NCBI RefSeq assembly: GCF_009754945.1 | Contig: NZ_WPIN01000005.1 | Coordinates: 620,001 to 684,000, forward strand | DNA: 64,000 bases | Origin: Spirosoma arboris | Lineage (GTDB): Bacteria > Bacteroidota > Bacteroidia > Cytophagales > Spirosomataceae | Direction of reading: 5' to 3' | Shown here: positions 10,005 through 18,729 of the stretch, piece by piece | How positions within the stretch are numbered: position 1 is the stretch's first letter | Layout: each line of letters begins with the position of its first letter | The notes under the pieces: model-generated | What the model saw: only the letters and a program-made list of their open reading frames with translations | The model's database searches: none | What the model was told of the DNA's origin: nothing | Program-made: the position numbers and the translations under genes

Positions 10005-10574
10005 CTACAGATAGGCTAAAGGAGTAATTCCCATGTCTTTTTCAACAGCATATTTGATCACTTTCATCGATTTGACCATGTGTTTCTTGATTGCATGATT
10101 GGATACACCCAAAATTTGAGCAGCTTCTGCATAACTTTTTTCCTGTTGCCTGCATAGTTTAAATACGGCACGGCTTTGAGGAGGTAATGTATCAAGAATA
10201 GCCTGAAGAAAATGCTGGTATTCGTTCACTAAAATCGCTTCTTCTGTATAATTTTTTGACATACAATACCTGCTTAAAACATCGGTCTTTATCCGATCTT
10301 CTACAGCAGCGCGTTTCAGGAAATTAAACGTGTGATTTTTGGTTATTGCAAACAAATAGGATTTAAAGGAATTAATTTCTCGGATTGTGAACCGGTCCTC
10401 CCATATTTTCATAAATACTTCCTGGCAAATATCATCTGAGAGTTCGGGGGATTTTATAAATTTATAGACTAAGCGATAAAGACCAGGTCGATAAAAGTCG
10501 TATAGCTTGCTGAATGCTTTTTCGTTTCCCGTTGATATTTGGGTAAGCAAAATCCTTTCATTTAAAAAAGTCAT
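10005..10574 (-). CDS. ECF RNA polymerase sigma factor (FecI-like)
   Basis: A 189-residue sigma-70 family factor. Region 2 lies at about residues 25-95 (KLYDFYRPGLYRLVYKFI..DDICQEVFMKIWEDR) and region 4 at about 125-180 (LPPQSRAVFKLCRQQEKSYAEAAQILGVSNHAIKKHM). In Bacteroidota such factors usually sit next to a FecR anti-sigma gene and SusC/SusD genes. None is adjacent here, so it is an orphan within the window. Its 3' end faces the PmbA gene. Upstream (10575-10780) is A+T-rich DNA suited to a promoter. Confidence 0.9.
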   Translation of the reverse strand: MTFLNERILLTQISTGNEKAFSKLYDFYRPGLYRLVYKFIKSPELSDDICQEVFMKIWEDRFTIREINSFKSYLFAITKNHTFNFLKRAAVEDRIKTDVLSRYCMSKNYTEEAILVNEYQHFLQAILDTLPPQSRAVFKLCRQQEKSYAEAAQILGVSNHAIKKHMVKSMKVIKYAVEKDMGITPLAYL

Positions 10575-10858
10575 TGACTGAAGTGAGTTAGTTGTCAGAT
10601 CACAGCAAATCTTACCGAAAGCCTAAAAAATCACATTAATTTAAAATTTTATTTTGTTTTACAATTAAATATAAAAATATAATTCCAAATACCATCTTTA
10701 AGAAGAAACAAATCCTACATTCACCCTTTAGTATTAGCTGAGTAGCCCAAGGTTAATTCGATACGTCGAATCACACGGATAGACGGCATATGTCTGTCTG
10801 GCAGCTAACGAAAACGGCCTTATCTTTACCGACTCGTAGTCAACCCAATCCGTTTTTC

Positions 10859-11731
10859 ATGAAAGTAGCCGGATTCAGTTTTATCCGTAATGCCGTTCAA
10901 TTCGATTATCCTATTGTTGAGGCTATCACTTCTGTCCTACCCTTGTGCGATGAGTTTATCGTCGCCGTTGGCGATTCAGATGATGATACGCTGGGATTGA
11001 TTGAAGCCATTCCATCGGATAAAATCCGCATCATTCGAACGACCTGGGATGACAGCGCCAAAGCAGGTGGACGTGTACTTGCCCTGGAAACCGATAAAGC
11101 ATTAGCCGCTATTTCGCCAGATGCCGACTGGGCATTTTACATTCAGGGCGACGAAGTATTGCATGAACAGTCCATTCCAGTTGTGAAGGAAGCCATGCAA
11201 CGTTATCTGAATGACAACCATGTGGAAGGGTTTTTATTTAAGTACCTCCACTTCTACGGCTCATACAGCTACGTGGGCGATTCCCGGCGATGGTATCGGC
11301 GCGAAATACGGGTAATTCGAAATACGGGAAATGTGGTGTCGTATAAAGATGCGCAGGGCTTTCGGACGCGCGATAACCAAAAACTGAAAGTCAAACTGAT
11401 TGATGCGTACATCTATCACTACGGTTGGGTGAAGCCTCCCGAAACGCAGAAAAAACGGCTCCGCAACGCCAATCACTTCTGGAACACCAGCGAAACCATT
11501 GCCAAAGCCGATGCGAGTGTCGATGCGTTCGATTATGGCCAGATTGATTCACTGGCGCACTTCACGGGTACACACCCCGCTGTTATGCAAGCCCGCGTTG
11601 ACCGTCTGAACTGGCCATTTACCTTCGATACCAGTCAAAAGCGCTATTCGGCGCGAGTGCGTTTTCTAGCGTTCATCGAAAAATTAACCAGCTGGCGAAT
11701 TGGAGAATATAAGAATTATAAAAAGATATAA
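10859..11731 (+). CDS. Glycosyltransferase family 2-like protein
   Basis: The product is 290 residues from ATG 10859 (MKVAGFSFIRNAV). It has a GT-A-like N-terminal half with a conserved acidic stretch (DADWAFYIQGDEVLHEQ, near residues 90-106) in the place of the DxD metal and nucleotide-sugar site. The C-terminal half is positively charged. It has no signal peptide or membrane segment. An earlier ATG at 10790 adds 23 residues without family character. The sugar and acceptor are unknown; cell-surface glycan synthesis is an inference. Confidence 0.75.
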   Translation: MKVAGFSFIRNAVQFDYPIVEAITSVLPLCDEFIVAVGDSDDDTLGLIEAIPSDKIRIIRTTWDDSAKAGGRVLALETDKALAAISPDADWAFYIQGDEVLHEQSIPVVKEAMQRYLNDNHVEGFLFKYLHFYGSYSYVGDSRRWYRREIRVIRNTGNVVSYKDAQGFRTRDNQKLKVKLIDAYIYHYGWVKPPETQKKRLRNANHFWNTSETIAKADASVDAFDYGQIDSLAHFTGTHPAVMQARVDRLNWPFTFDTSQKRYSARVRFLAFIEKLTSWRIGEYKNYKKI

Positions 11732-11832
11732 AAGTAGTAAGTAGTAAGTTCTATAGTAATAAGTGGCTAACGCGAAAACAGTATTCATGCGCCAGCCACT
11801 TACTACTTTAGAACTTACTACTTACCACTTTT
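11730..11832. repeat. 39-bp-arm palindrome with 7-bp period between convergent genes
   Basis: Arms 11730-11768 and 11794-11832 are identical except for three positions, with a 25-base loop. The left arm reads as heptads GTAGTAA, GTAGTAA, GTTCTAT, AGTAATA, AGTGGCT. It begins inside the stop codon of the glycosyltransferase gene and ends two bases before the stop codon of the convergent isomerase gene. It probably terminates transcription from both sides. Confidence 0.85.
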
Positions 11833-11834
11833 CC

Positions 11835-12716
11835 CTACACATCACACACCAGCACGGCTTCTTTCAAGCTAGTCAGCGGGTCACGTTTAGGAATGAACTC
11901 CTGCGCAACAAAGCCTTTAAACCCTGTGTCGACAATGGCTTTCATAATAGCTGGATAATAGAGTTCCTGCGTTTCGTCGATTTCGTTTCGACCGGGATTA
12001 CCGCCCGTGTGGTAGTGGCCAAAGTATTTATTATTCTCACGGATCGTACGGATAATATCACCTTCCATAATTTGCATGTGATAGATATCGTACAGCAGTT
12101 TGAAGTTTTCAGAACCTACCTTTTTGCAAAGCTCAACACCCCAGGCCGAGTGATCGCACATGTAATCTTTATGATCGACTTTGCTGTTGAGTAGCTCCAT
12201 AATCATCGTAATACCATGTTTTTCGGCACTTGGCATCAGGCGTTTCAGGCCCACAGCACAGTTTTCTAAACCTTGCTCATTACTCATTCCCCGCCGGTTA
12301 CCCGAAAAACAAATAACTTGTGTCAGACCTATTTCTTTCATTTTCGGAAAGATAGCTTCATAACTGGCAACCAGTTCATCGTGAAACTTAGGGTCGTTAA
12401 ACCCATCAGGAATCCCTTTTCCTGCCCCCTGAGCCATCGAGCAGGTCAGACCATATTTTTTGAGGGTAGGCCACTCGGCAGGGCCGGTCAGGTCAATTCC
12501 TGTGATGCCCATTTCCTTGGCTGATTTGCAGAGGTCATCGAGCGAAATTTTACTGTAACACCACCGGCAAACCGCGTGATTGATGCGCCCTTTAAGCATA
12601 GGGGCAGCCTGTTCAGGTTGAGTCATAGAACGAGCAAAGGAATTAGTCAGGGCAGGCAGCGCTAGCGCAGTGCCCGTTAATGTTTTGAGGGCCGTTCGGC
12701 GGGAAGATGATTTCAT
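11835..12716 (-). CDS. Exported sugar phosphate isomerase/epimerase (hydroxypyruvate isomerase-like)
   Basis: A 293-residue TIM-barrel protein of the AP-endonuclease-2-like family. The N-terminus MKSSSRRTALKTLTGTALAL is a Tat-type signal. Expected metal ligands are visible in MIMELLNSK, LYDIYHMQ, HYHTGGNPGR and VAQEFIPKRDP, the pattern of hydroxypyruvate-isomerase relatives. Upstream in-frame codons reach 12779 but run through a palindrome, so I start at ATG 12716. It follows the DUF1080 gene with an 86-base gap, and the two are often found together in sugar-use clusters. Confidence 0.85.
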   Translation of the reverse strand: MKSSSRRTALKTLTGTALALPALTNSFARSMTQPEQAAPMLKGRINHAVCRWCYSKISLDDLCKSAKEMGITGIDLTGPAEWPTLKKYGLTCSMAQGAGKGIPDGFNDPKFHDELVASYEAIFPKMKEIGLTQVICFSGNRRGMSNEQGLENCAVGLKRLMPSAEKHGITMIMELLNSKVDHKDYMCDHSAWGVELCKKVGSENFKLLYDIYHMQIMEGDIIRTIRENNKYFGHYHTGGNPGRNEIDETQELYYPAIMKAIVDTGFKGFVAQEFIPKRDPLTSLKEAVLVCDV

Positions 12717-12722
12717 ACAATT

Positions 12723-12799
12723 TTGAATGATAGAATGATAGAATGACTGAATAGCTAGTTGGCAGAACCAGTCTATCATTCAGTCATTCCACCAGTCAA
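12723..12799. repeat. Imperfect palindrome with 8-bp period
   Basis: The left arm repeats GAATGATA, GAATGATA, GAATGACT, GAATAGCT. The right arm repeats the complement (CTATCATT, CAGTCATT). It lies between two same-direction genes (DUF1080 and isomerase), overlapping the end of the intergenic gap. It may reduce read-through or be an RNA processing site. Confidence 0.6.
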
Positions 12800-12802
12800 A
12801 AT

Positions 12803-13567
12803 TTAGAGTTCGCGAATTCGAATGTTGCGATACCAGACTTTGTTGCCGTGGTCTTGCAGGGCAATGTGCCCAGTCGAATATTTACCAAAGCCTTCCCATC
12901 CCTTAAATTTACTCTCTGACACCATTTTGTCCCATTCAGGACCACTGGTCGGGTATTCAGCCGTTTTCTTGCCGTTCAGGAATTGCTCTGCTTTACCATC
13001 TTTGATAACTAAACGAGCTTTGTTCCATTCACCAGCGGGTTTGGCAGCACCCAGGTTAACAGGCTTTTGCAAATCGTACAGTGAACCAGCTGTTCGGTTA
13101 TTATCGCGACCTTGTTTAGCATCGGGATGCCGCTCATTGTCAAGAACCTGCATCTCTGGTCCAGTCTGATAGGTAGCCTTGTATTTGGGATCTTCGTGGA
13201 CGTGGTAGATAATACCGCTATTACCTCCCTCGGCAATTTTCCACTCCAACTCTAACTCAAAATCACCGTATTCTTTATCAGTGACCAGATCGCCAACACC
13301 GCCCGCAGTCAGATGAATGGCGCCATCATCGACAGTCCATTTTTCTGGAATCGGTTGCCCTGCTTTTAAATAGATATGCCAACCTGTCAAAGTTTTACCA
13401 TCGAACAGGGTTTCCCATTTCCCTTTCTTCGGCATAACCTCATGCCCTCGGGTAATACCAGGATTAGGTGTACCAAATGCCTGAGTAGGATTGTCAATAA
13501 AGGTCATAGCCAAAGCGAGTAGACCAATAGTCAGAGGCTTGCTGACTGTAAAATGCGCATAGTTCAT
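12803..13567 (-). CDS. DUF1080 (3-keto-disaccharide hydrolase-like) secreted protein
   Basis: The 254-residue protein has an N-terminal signal segment (MNYAHFTVSKPLTIGLLALAM). The rest is one DUF1080 jelly-roll domain, opening with WETLFDGKTLTGWHIY and containing ELEWKIAEGGNSGIIYHV and a C-terminal IALQDHGNKVWYRNIRIREL. Members occur with sugar isomerases and oxidoreductases, and some act on 3-keto sugars. It is the first gene of a two-gene unit with the downstream isomerase. Confidence 0.88.
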   Translation of the reverse strand: MNYAHFTVSKPLTIGLLALAMTFIDNPTQAFGTPNPGITRGHEVMPKKGKWETLFDGKTLTGWHIYLKAGQPIPEKWTVDDGAIHLTAGGVGDLVTDKEYGDFELELEWKIAEGGNSGIIYHVHEDPKYKATYQTGPEMQVLDNERHPDAKQGRDNNRTAGSLYDLQKPVNLGAAKPAGEWNKARLVIKDGKAEQFLNGKKTAEYPTSGPEWDKMVSESKFKGWEGFGKYSTGHIALQDHGNKVWYRNIRIREL

Positions 13568-13732
13568 ACTTAAGAAACGTTTGGATTTTGCCGGGGCAAT
13601 AGTACTAAAAAAAAGTACATATAGAACGTTTACGAAATATTTACAACGGATGTTAATTTAACGCAATTTTAGTGGGATAAAATCTGTTTTTTTATAGCGC
13701 TATAACCTCACCTAACTCAATCATAAAATTCT

Positions 13733-14872
13733 ATGGAAGCAACAACGCTGGTACCTTCCGAAAAGCAACGCTATCAGAAGCATCTAAACCTCCCCGAAAT
13801 TGGCTCAGCAGGTCAATTAAGGCTCAAGAACTCCCGTGTACTGGTCGTTGGTGCAGGTGGTTTAGGATGCCCGGTGCTGCTCTATCTGACGGCCGCTGGC
13901 GTTGGTACAATTGGCGTCATTGACCCTGACAGAGTCGACCTGAGCAATCTGCAACGTCAGGTACTTTATACGACCGATGAGATTGGCAAGCCCAAAGCCA
14001 AAATTGCCGTTAATCACCTTAATCGGCTCAATCCCGATATTACTTTCGACACCTACACCATGTCGCTGGACATTAGTAATGCCCGCGCCATTATCAATGC
14101 CTACGATATAGTGGTCGACTGTACCGATAATTTCAAAGTACGGTACTTAGTAAATGATATTTGTGTTACGATGGGGAAACCCTTCGTATACGGTGCTATT
14201 CATCGCTTTGAAGGCCAGGTAGCTGTCTTGAATGCCGATCTGGGCGATGGTCGTCGTGGTCCAACGTATCGATGTATGTTCCCTGAATATCCCAACGAAG
14301 TTGAAATTCCGAACTGCAATGATACGGGTGTATTGGGCGTACTGCCAGGTGTGATTGGTACTTATCAAGCCAACGAAGTCATCAAACTCATTACAGGTAT
14401 TGGCCAATCGTTGAATGAACATTTACTGATGGTCGACTTACTGTCGATGAGTCAGCAAAAAATCAAAAATAAACGCAGAATCGATGCTATTGAGCTGGCT
14501 CAAAAAGGCCTGGACACAGCCGGTTTGCGTCCTACATTAGGTGAATCGGGTCCACAGAAAATGTCAGTTCAGGAGCTTGCTGAACGATTGACACTAGGAG
14601 ATGAAATTTTCCTACTGGATGTTCGTGAACGCCCCGAGTATGATCTGTGCCACTTAGAAGGTTCTGTACTGATTCCGGTGGGCATGATTCCTAATAATCG
14701 GAAACGTATTCCAACAGATCGTCCTGTCGTCATTTATTGTCACCATGGTATCCGCTCGGCCAACGTGGCTCAATACCTGTACGCACAAGGAGGTCTGACA
14801 AATCTTTATAATCTGGATGGGGGTATTAATGCCTGGGCGCGTGATATTGAGCCCGAAATGGCCGTATATTAA
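13733..14872 (+). CDS. ThiF/MoeB family adenylyltransferase with C-terminal rhodanese domain
   Basis: The product is 379 residues. The N-terminal E1-like domain has the nucleotide loop GAGGLG (residues 40-45), DRVDLSNLQRQ and VVDCTDNFKVRYLVND. It should adenylate the C-terminal glycine of a sulphur carrier (MoaD or ThiS). Zinc-binding CxxC pairs of E. coli MoeB are not present; C181 and C195 are the cysteines in that region. The rhodanese domain (about 275-379) has the active-site loop CHHGIRS with C336, which can carry persulphide. Its carrier partner is not in the window, so molybdopterin versus thiamine use is open. Confidence 0.9.
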   Translation: MEATTLVPSEKQRYQKHLNLPEIGSAGQLRLKNSRVLVVGAGGLGCPVLLYLTAAGVGTIGVIDPDRVDLSNLQRQVLYTTDEIGKPKAKIAVNHLNRLNPDITFDTYTMSLDISNARAIINAYDIVVDCTDNFKVRYLVNDICVTMGKPFVYGAIHRFEGQVAVLNADLGDGRRGPTYRCMFPEYPNEVEIPNCNDTGVLGVLPGVIGTYQANEVIKLITGIGQSLNEHLLMVDLLSMSQQKIKNKRRIDAIELAQKGLDTAGLRPTLGESGPQKMSVQELAERLTLGDEIFLLDVRERPEYDLCHLEGSVLIPVGMIPNNRKRIPTDRPVVIYCHHGIRSANVAQYLYAQGGLTNLYNLDGGINAWARDIEPEMAVY

Positions 14873-14921
14873 CCCATCATCGAATAGCCTTTTAGTAACC
14901 CGTTACCAGCCATATCAACGA

Positions 14922-14948
14922 AACTCCGTTACTTTGTAGCGGAGTTTT
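14922..14948 (+). terminator. Intrinsic terminator after the MoeB/ThiF gene
   Basis: An 11-bp stem (AACTCCGTTAC with GTAGCGGAGTT, one G-T pair) has a TTT loop and is followed by a T run. Confidence 0.85.
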
Positions 14949-15017
14949 TTAATTAACGCGGCTAAAAACCGCACTTGTAGTACCCTCAACGTGGCTTTTG
15001 GCTGCGTTACACGCACT

Positions 15018-16070
15018 ATGAATCTCAAGAATATTCTCAAATACCTTATCTCTCTGTCTATTGCCGGAGGATTACTTTGGTTTACCTTTCAACAGAGTCA
15101 CCTCGATGCTGCCGGTTTGTGGCAAAAAATTAAAGCCGCCGACTATCGATGGGTCTTACTCTCGGCGGTGCTTACTCTAGTAGCTCACTGGAGTCGGGCC
15201 GAACGCTGGCGTATATTACTGGAACCCGTTGTGCCACAACGACCTACTTCGCTCGATGCAACTGTAAGCGTTCTGACTGGTTATCTGGCCAATATGGCCT
15301 TACCCCGCGCTGGCGAATTTATCCGTTGTGGAACACTTTATCGACTATCGGCAGTACCTGTCAATGTCAGTTTTGGTGCCGTTGTAGCCGAACGACTCTT
15401 CGATTTGCTCATGCTAGTTCTACTCCTAGCTGCCACATTTATCCTGGAATTTGATCGCATAAGTCAGTTTTTCATGGACTTTCTGGGTGGTAAATTACCC
15501 AAAGGTTCCAGCGGTTCAGGCGTATTGCTGCTGGCAGTCGCTGTTCTTCTGGGGGTCGCGTTACTCGGTTGGTTCCTCTTCAATCGCTATCGTGAAGCAC
15601 TAGGCAGACATCCCTTATATCAAAAGGTCAGCGGCTTTCTGAAAGGGCTACTGGATGGCCTGCTAAGCGTTCGAAAAATATACAGACCAGGTGCTTTTGT
15701 ACTTCATACATTGATCATCTGGACTATGTATTACTTAATGTCCTACACCTTGTTTTTTGCCATGCCTGCTACCGAAAACCTTGGTCCGCTGGCTGGACTA
15801 ACTATTCTCATGGTTGGTACGCTGGGGATGGCAGCTCCTACACCAGGTGGTATTGGCTCATTCCATTTATTAGTTGGCCAAGTCGCGCTGCTCTACGGCC
15901 TTACCAGTCAGGATGGCCAGATATTGGCGACGTTTATTCATGGCGTTTCGACCATCATGATCATTATTTTAGGGATTCTGGCCCTGTTGGTTGTGCTACT
16001 CCGACGCAACAAAACAACCACATTACCGGATGTGCTGGACGACCCTAAAGCCGTAAAACTGGAGCCGTAA
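15018..16070 (+). CDS. Flippase-like membrane protein (UPF0104 / lysylphosphatidylglycerol synthase TM family)
   Basis: This is a 350-residue integral membrane protein with about seven to eight hydrophobic segments. It has the family signatures SRAERWRILLEP, GYLANMALPRAGEFIRCGTLYR and MAAPTPGGIGSFHLLVGQ. Members are transmembrane flippase-like domains without the MprF catalytic half, and the lipid substrate is unknown. ATG 15018 (MNLKNILKYLISLSIAGG) starts the first membrane segment. The next gene begins four bases after its stop, so they are co-transcribed. Confidence 0.85.
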   Translation: MNLKNILKYLISLSIAGGLLWFTFQQSHLDAAGLWQKIKAADYRWVLLSAVLTLVAHWSRAERWRILLEPVVPQRPTSLDATVSVLTGYLANMALPRAGEFIRCGTLYRLSAVPVNVSFGAVVAERLFDLLMLVLLLAATFILEFDRISQFFMDFLGGKLPKGSSGSGVLLLAVAVLLGVALLGWFLFNRYREALGRHPLYQKVSGFLKGLLDGLLSVRKIYRPGAFVLHTLIIWTMYYLMSYTLFFAMPATENLGPLAGLTILMVGTLGMAAPTPGGIGSFHLLVGQVALLYGLTSQDGQILATFIHGVSTIMIIILGILALLVVLLRRNKTTTLPDVLDDPKAVKLEP

Positions 16071-16074
16071 CGTT

Positions 16075-16554
16075 ATGACCGAATCTAAAATTCTCACCCG
16101 CGAACAAGCCATTCAGCAGGCAGACCAATGGCGCGCCGAAGGGCAGAAAATTGTTTTCACCAATGGCTGTTTCGATATCGTTCACCTGGGTCATATTGAT
16201 TACCTCGAAAAAGCTCGCGCTCTCGGCGACCGAATGATTCTGGGACTTAATACCGATACGTCAGTCAGTTGTATAAAAGGCCCATTACGGCCTGTTGTGA
16301 ACGAATACGCCCGCGCCCGACTTATGGCTGCGCTCGAATTTGTCGATGCCGTTACACTTTTCGGCGAACCTACTCCCCTAGAACTGATTGAAGCCATTAA
16401 GCCCGATATTCTCGTAAAGGGTAATGACTATACCGTTGAGAACATTGTCGGCTCCGGCTTTGTGCTGGGCCGAGGTGGTAGCGTCGAAACGGTAGCGCTT
16501 GTGCCAGGCTACTCCACAACTAAACTCATCGAACGAATTAAACAAAGTTATTAG
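16075..16554 (+). CDS. rfaE2: D-glycero-beta-D-manno-heptose 1-phosphate adenylyltransferase (HldE C-terminal type)
   Basis: The 159-residue cytidylyltransferase-fold enzyme has NGCFDIVHLGHIDYL (HxGH nucleotide motif) and the C-terminal PGYSTTKLIERI. It corresponds to the C-terminal half of bifunctional HldE, without the kinase domain, and makes ADP-heptose for lipopolysaccharide core. It starts four bases after the flippase-like gene, suggesting the two serve envelope lipid or LPS assembly. A heptosyltransferase-like gene lies at 30379-31404. Confidence 0.92.
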   Translation: MTESKILTREQAIQQADQWRAEGQKIVFTNGCFDIVHLGHIDYLEKARALGDRMILGLNTDTSVSCIKGPLRPVVNEYARARLMAALEFVDAVTLFGEPTPLELIEAIKPDILVKGNDYTVENIVGSGFVLGRGGSVETVALVPGYSTTKLIERIKQSY

Positions 16555-16630
16555 TGCCTTTCACGAAAAGCTATGCCACGGTTCTTTATGGCCTGTAATT
16601 AAACCGTGGCATAGCTTTTCGTGAAAGGCA
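16555..16630. terminator. Perfect 29-bp-arm hairpin after rfaE2
   Basis: Arms 16555-16583 and 16602-16630 are exact reverse complements with an 18-base loop. The first arm starts directly after the stop codon. The remaining DNA to 16823 is A+T-rich and holds no other feature I can support. Confidence 0.75.
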
Positions 16631-16823
16631 TGACCATTTAGTAGATGCCTTGACGATATCTGTTGGGTTACCTGATTTTAATAATTAAATTTTAATCTAC
16701 TAAGTTTATGGATTTAGAAATATATTCTTTATGTTTAGATTCTGTTACGAGAGAACGTTAACTACTCATCTGGGTTGCCGGAGTCGTTTCAGTTGATTAT
16801 CACCTTATAAATCGGCGCACTTA

Positions 16824-17246
16824 ATGACTTCGTTACGCAGCCAATATTATTTTTGGGGATTCAGTCTGTTTGTGCTTCTATTATGGCCTATATCCAGCAA
16901 ATCGTCAACAGACCATACTGGGGACCAGATTCTGGGGCGCTGGCTGTTTCCGGCCAGAGGATCAAGCGTAGAGGTGTATAAATCCGGCGATCGCTATTTT
17001 GGCCGTATCGCCGATGTCAGTCCTACAGGATTGCGTCAGTTTGGTGTAGCTAAGAATCAATTATTAATGCAAAATCTATCATTCGATGGAAAAGGCTGGT
17101 CGGGAGGAGAATTGATTCATCCGAAAACGGGGAATCATTTTGATATTGAACTTCAACTCCTCGATTCGCAGACGCTTACCGCCCGAGTGTATAAAGGATT
17201 CAGATGGCTGCACAAAGAATATGTGTTGACCCGAGCCCCCCAATAA
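16824..17246 (+). CDS. DUF2147-like secreted small protein
   Basis: A 140-residue protein with an N-terminal hydrophobic signal (YYFWGFSLFVLLLWPISS). The mature part has the DUF2147 pattern: ILGRWLFPARGSSVEVYKSGDRYFGRI at the start and a C-terminal LTARVYKGFRWLHKEYVLTR. The family is a small lipocalin-like beta barrel of unknown function, common in Bacteroidota and often stress-related. It stands alone between hairpins. Confidence 0.75.
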   Translation: MTSLRSQYYFWGFSLFVLLLWPISSKSSTDHTGDQILGRWLFPARGSSVEVYKSGDRYFGRIADVSPTGLRQFGVAKNQLLMQNLSFDGKGWSGGELIHPKTGNHFDIELQLLDSQTLTARVYKGFRWLHKEYVLTRAPQ

Positions 17247-17269
17247 CCGTCTTCTTTTTCAGCTTTATC

Positions 17270-17304
17270 ATTCGGCTCTACTCCTACAAAGGGTAGAGCC
17301 GAAT
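17270..17304 (+). terminator. Hairpin after the DUF2147-like gene
   Basis: A perfect 12-bp stem (17270-17281 with 17293-17304; ATTCGGCTCTAC) has an 11-base loop and no strong T run. It lies 23 bases after the stop codon. Confidence 0.65.
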
Positions 17305-17445
17305 GCGTATTGGGTATTTAAATGGCCCACAGACTTGATAAATGGTCAACTCATCGGGATACTTTTTTGGCCTAACCGTTGTTTTACTACTAACGACCGA
17401 ATACATTGGCCGTTTAATTGAAACCACAAACCTGACTAATTGACA

Positions 17446-18126
17446 ATGATCTGGTTAATAATGATTCTTATTTTCGGCGCTAGCGCGTTCGTTAGCTGGC
17501 GATTACGAAGCAAATTCAATGAATACTCCCAAATTGGCCTGAGCAATGGCCTAAGCGGTGCTGAAGTGGCTCAAAAGATGCTGAACGAAAACGGTATCTA
17601 CGATGTCCGCGTTGTATCTGTTGAGGGCATGCTCACCGATCACTATAATCCAGAAGAAAAAACGGTTAACCTCAGTGCCGATGTATACTACGGTCGGAGT
17701 GTAGCGGCTGCGGCTGTGGCAGCACACGAATGCGGGCACGCCGTACAGCATAAATTAGCTTACGCTCCTCTGAAATTCCGGTCGGCTATGGTGCCTGTGC
17801 TGACGGTGTCATCGCAGTATATGCAATGGGTATTATTGGCAGGTGTTTTACTGATTCGGACGACACCCATTCCATTAGCCATTGGAGTTGCTTTATTTGC
17901 CCTAACAACGCTGTTTAGCTTTGTGACACTGCCCGTTGAGTTCGACGCCAGCCGTAGAGCGCTGGCCTGGATTCAGACACGGGGTGTAGTGAACCAACGC
18001 GAATATGGCTTCGCAAAGGATGCACTCTGGTGGGCCGCTATGACTTATGTAGTAGCAGCTCTGGGTTCGCTAGCCACGTTGCTCTACTATGTTAGCCTTC
18101 TGCTGGGTGGTCGTCGGAACGACTAA
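17446..18126 (+). CDS. Neutral zinc metallopeptidase, YugP family
   Basis: A 226-residue membrane protein. It has the zinc motif HECGH in AAAVAAHECGHAVQHKL, an N-terminal membrane helix and two to three more near the C-terminus (WVLLAGVLLIR; AALGSLATLLYYVSLLLGG). ATG 17446 gives the hydrophobic start. The family has no established substrate. It is followed by a strong hairpin. Confidence 0.9.
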   Translation: MIWLIMILIFGASAFVSWRLRSKFNEYSQIGLSNGLSGAEVAQKMLNENGIYDVRVVSVEGMLTDHYNPEEKTVNLSADVYYGRSVAAAAVAAHECGHAVQHKLAYAPLKFRSAMVPVLTVSSQYMQWVLLAGVLLIRTTPIPLAIGVALFALTTLFSFVTLPVEFDASRRALAWIQTRGVVNQREYGFAKDALWWAAMTYVVAALGSLATLLYYVSLLLGGRRND

Positions 18127-18145
18127 ACAACTGGCAAAACTATAC

Positions 18146-18191
18146 TTCACTGAAAAAGCCGAATCGTTTACGATTCGGCTTTTTCAGTGAA
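18146..18191. terminator. Bidirectional terminator between convergent genes
   Basis: A perfect 21-bp stem (18146-18166 with 18171-18191) has the tetraloop TTTA. A- and T-runs lie inside the stem, so it can act on both strands for the peptidase gene and the convergent holin-like gene. Confidence 0.9.
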
Positions 18192-18252
18192 GGCTGATTG
18201 TCTCGGTCGGGTGTAAAATGAAGTAGTTCCCTGCTGACCGGGATGGTCGGCA

Positions 18253-18651
18253 CTACGCTACTCTTAAATAAGAAAACAGCGTAACTACATAGCCAGATTC
18301 AACCATTTCTGGTGTCGGAGCCGAGCGGTCAATCAAAGTCCCGGCTACGGCAACTGCCAGGGCAATGACAAGGGCAGGCCAGAAGCCGACAATCGTAAAA
18401 CTGTCCATAAAGTTGTCGATCAGTTTCAATAAAAGCGCCGTTACTACAATTCGAACGAGGCCGGTAAGCAAAAAAAACGTAACCAGGTTGAGCGGAAAGC
18501 GAATTAACCAACCGATAAAGAAATTCAATAAACCCAGTAGCAGCGCAATTAACACGGCAGTTCCGAAGTTTTTGACATCAACTTGCGGCATCAGATAAGC
18601 TAAGCCGAAAATGACAGCGGCATCAAGTAATACATGTAAGATAAGATTCAT
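18253..18651 (-). CDS. Phage holin family-like four-helix membrane protein
   Basis: A 132-residue protein made almost entirely of four hydrophobic helices, with PFAM holin-IV-like features (VLIALLLGLLNFFIGWLIRFPLNLVTF). Members are widespread chromosomal proteins and not evidence of a prophage; no phage gene is nearby. Function unknown. Confidence 0.8.
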   Translation of the reverse strand: MNLILHVLLDAAVIFGLAYLMPQVDVKNFGTAVLIALLLGLLNFFIGWLIRFPLNLVTFFLLTGLVRIVVTALLLKLIDNFMDSFTIVGFWPALVIALAVAVAGTLIDRSAPTPEMVESGYVVTLFSYLRVA

Positions 18652-18729
18652 AAACTTGTCTAATTAGTTAAATTGAAGAACCGTTTGGGTATGAGATGGT
18701 TTAGACTCTGGGTTTTGATTAAAGTAGCG

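Noticed and set aside
18253..18651. Prophage indicated by the holin-like gene
   Set aside because: This holin family is chromosomal in many bacteria and no other phage gene is nearby.
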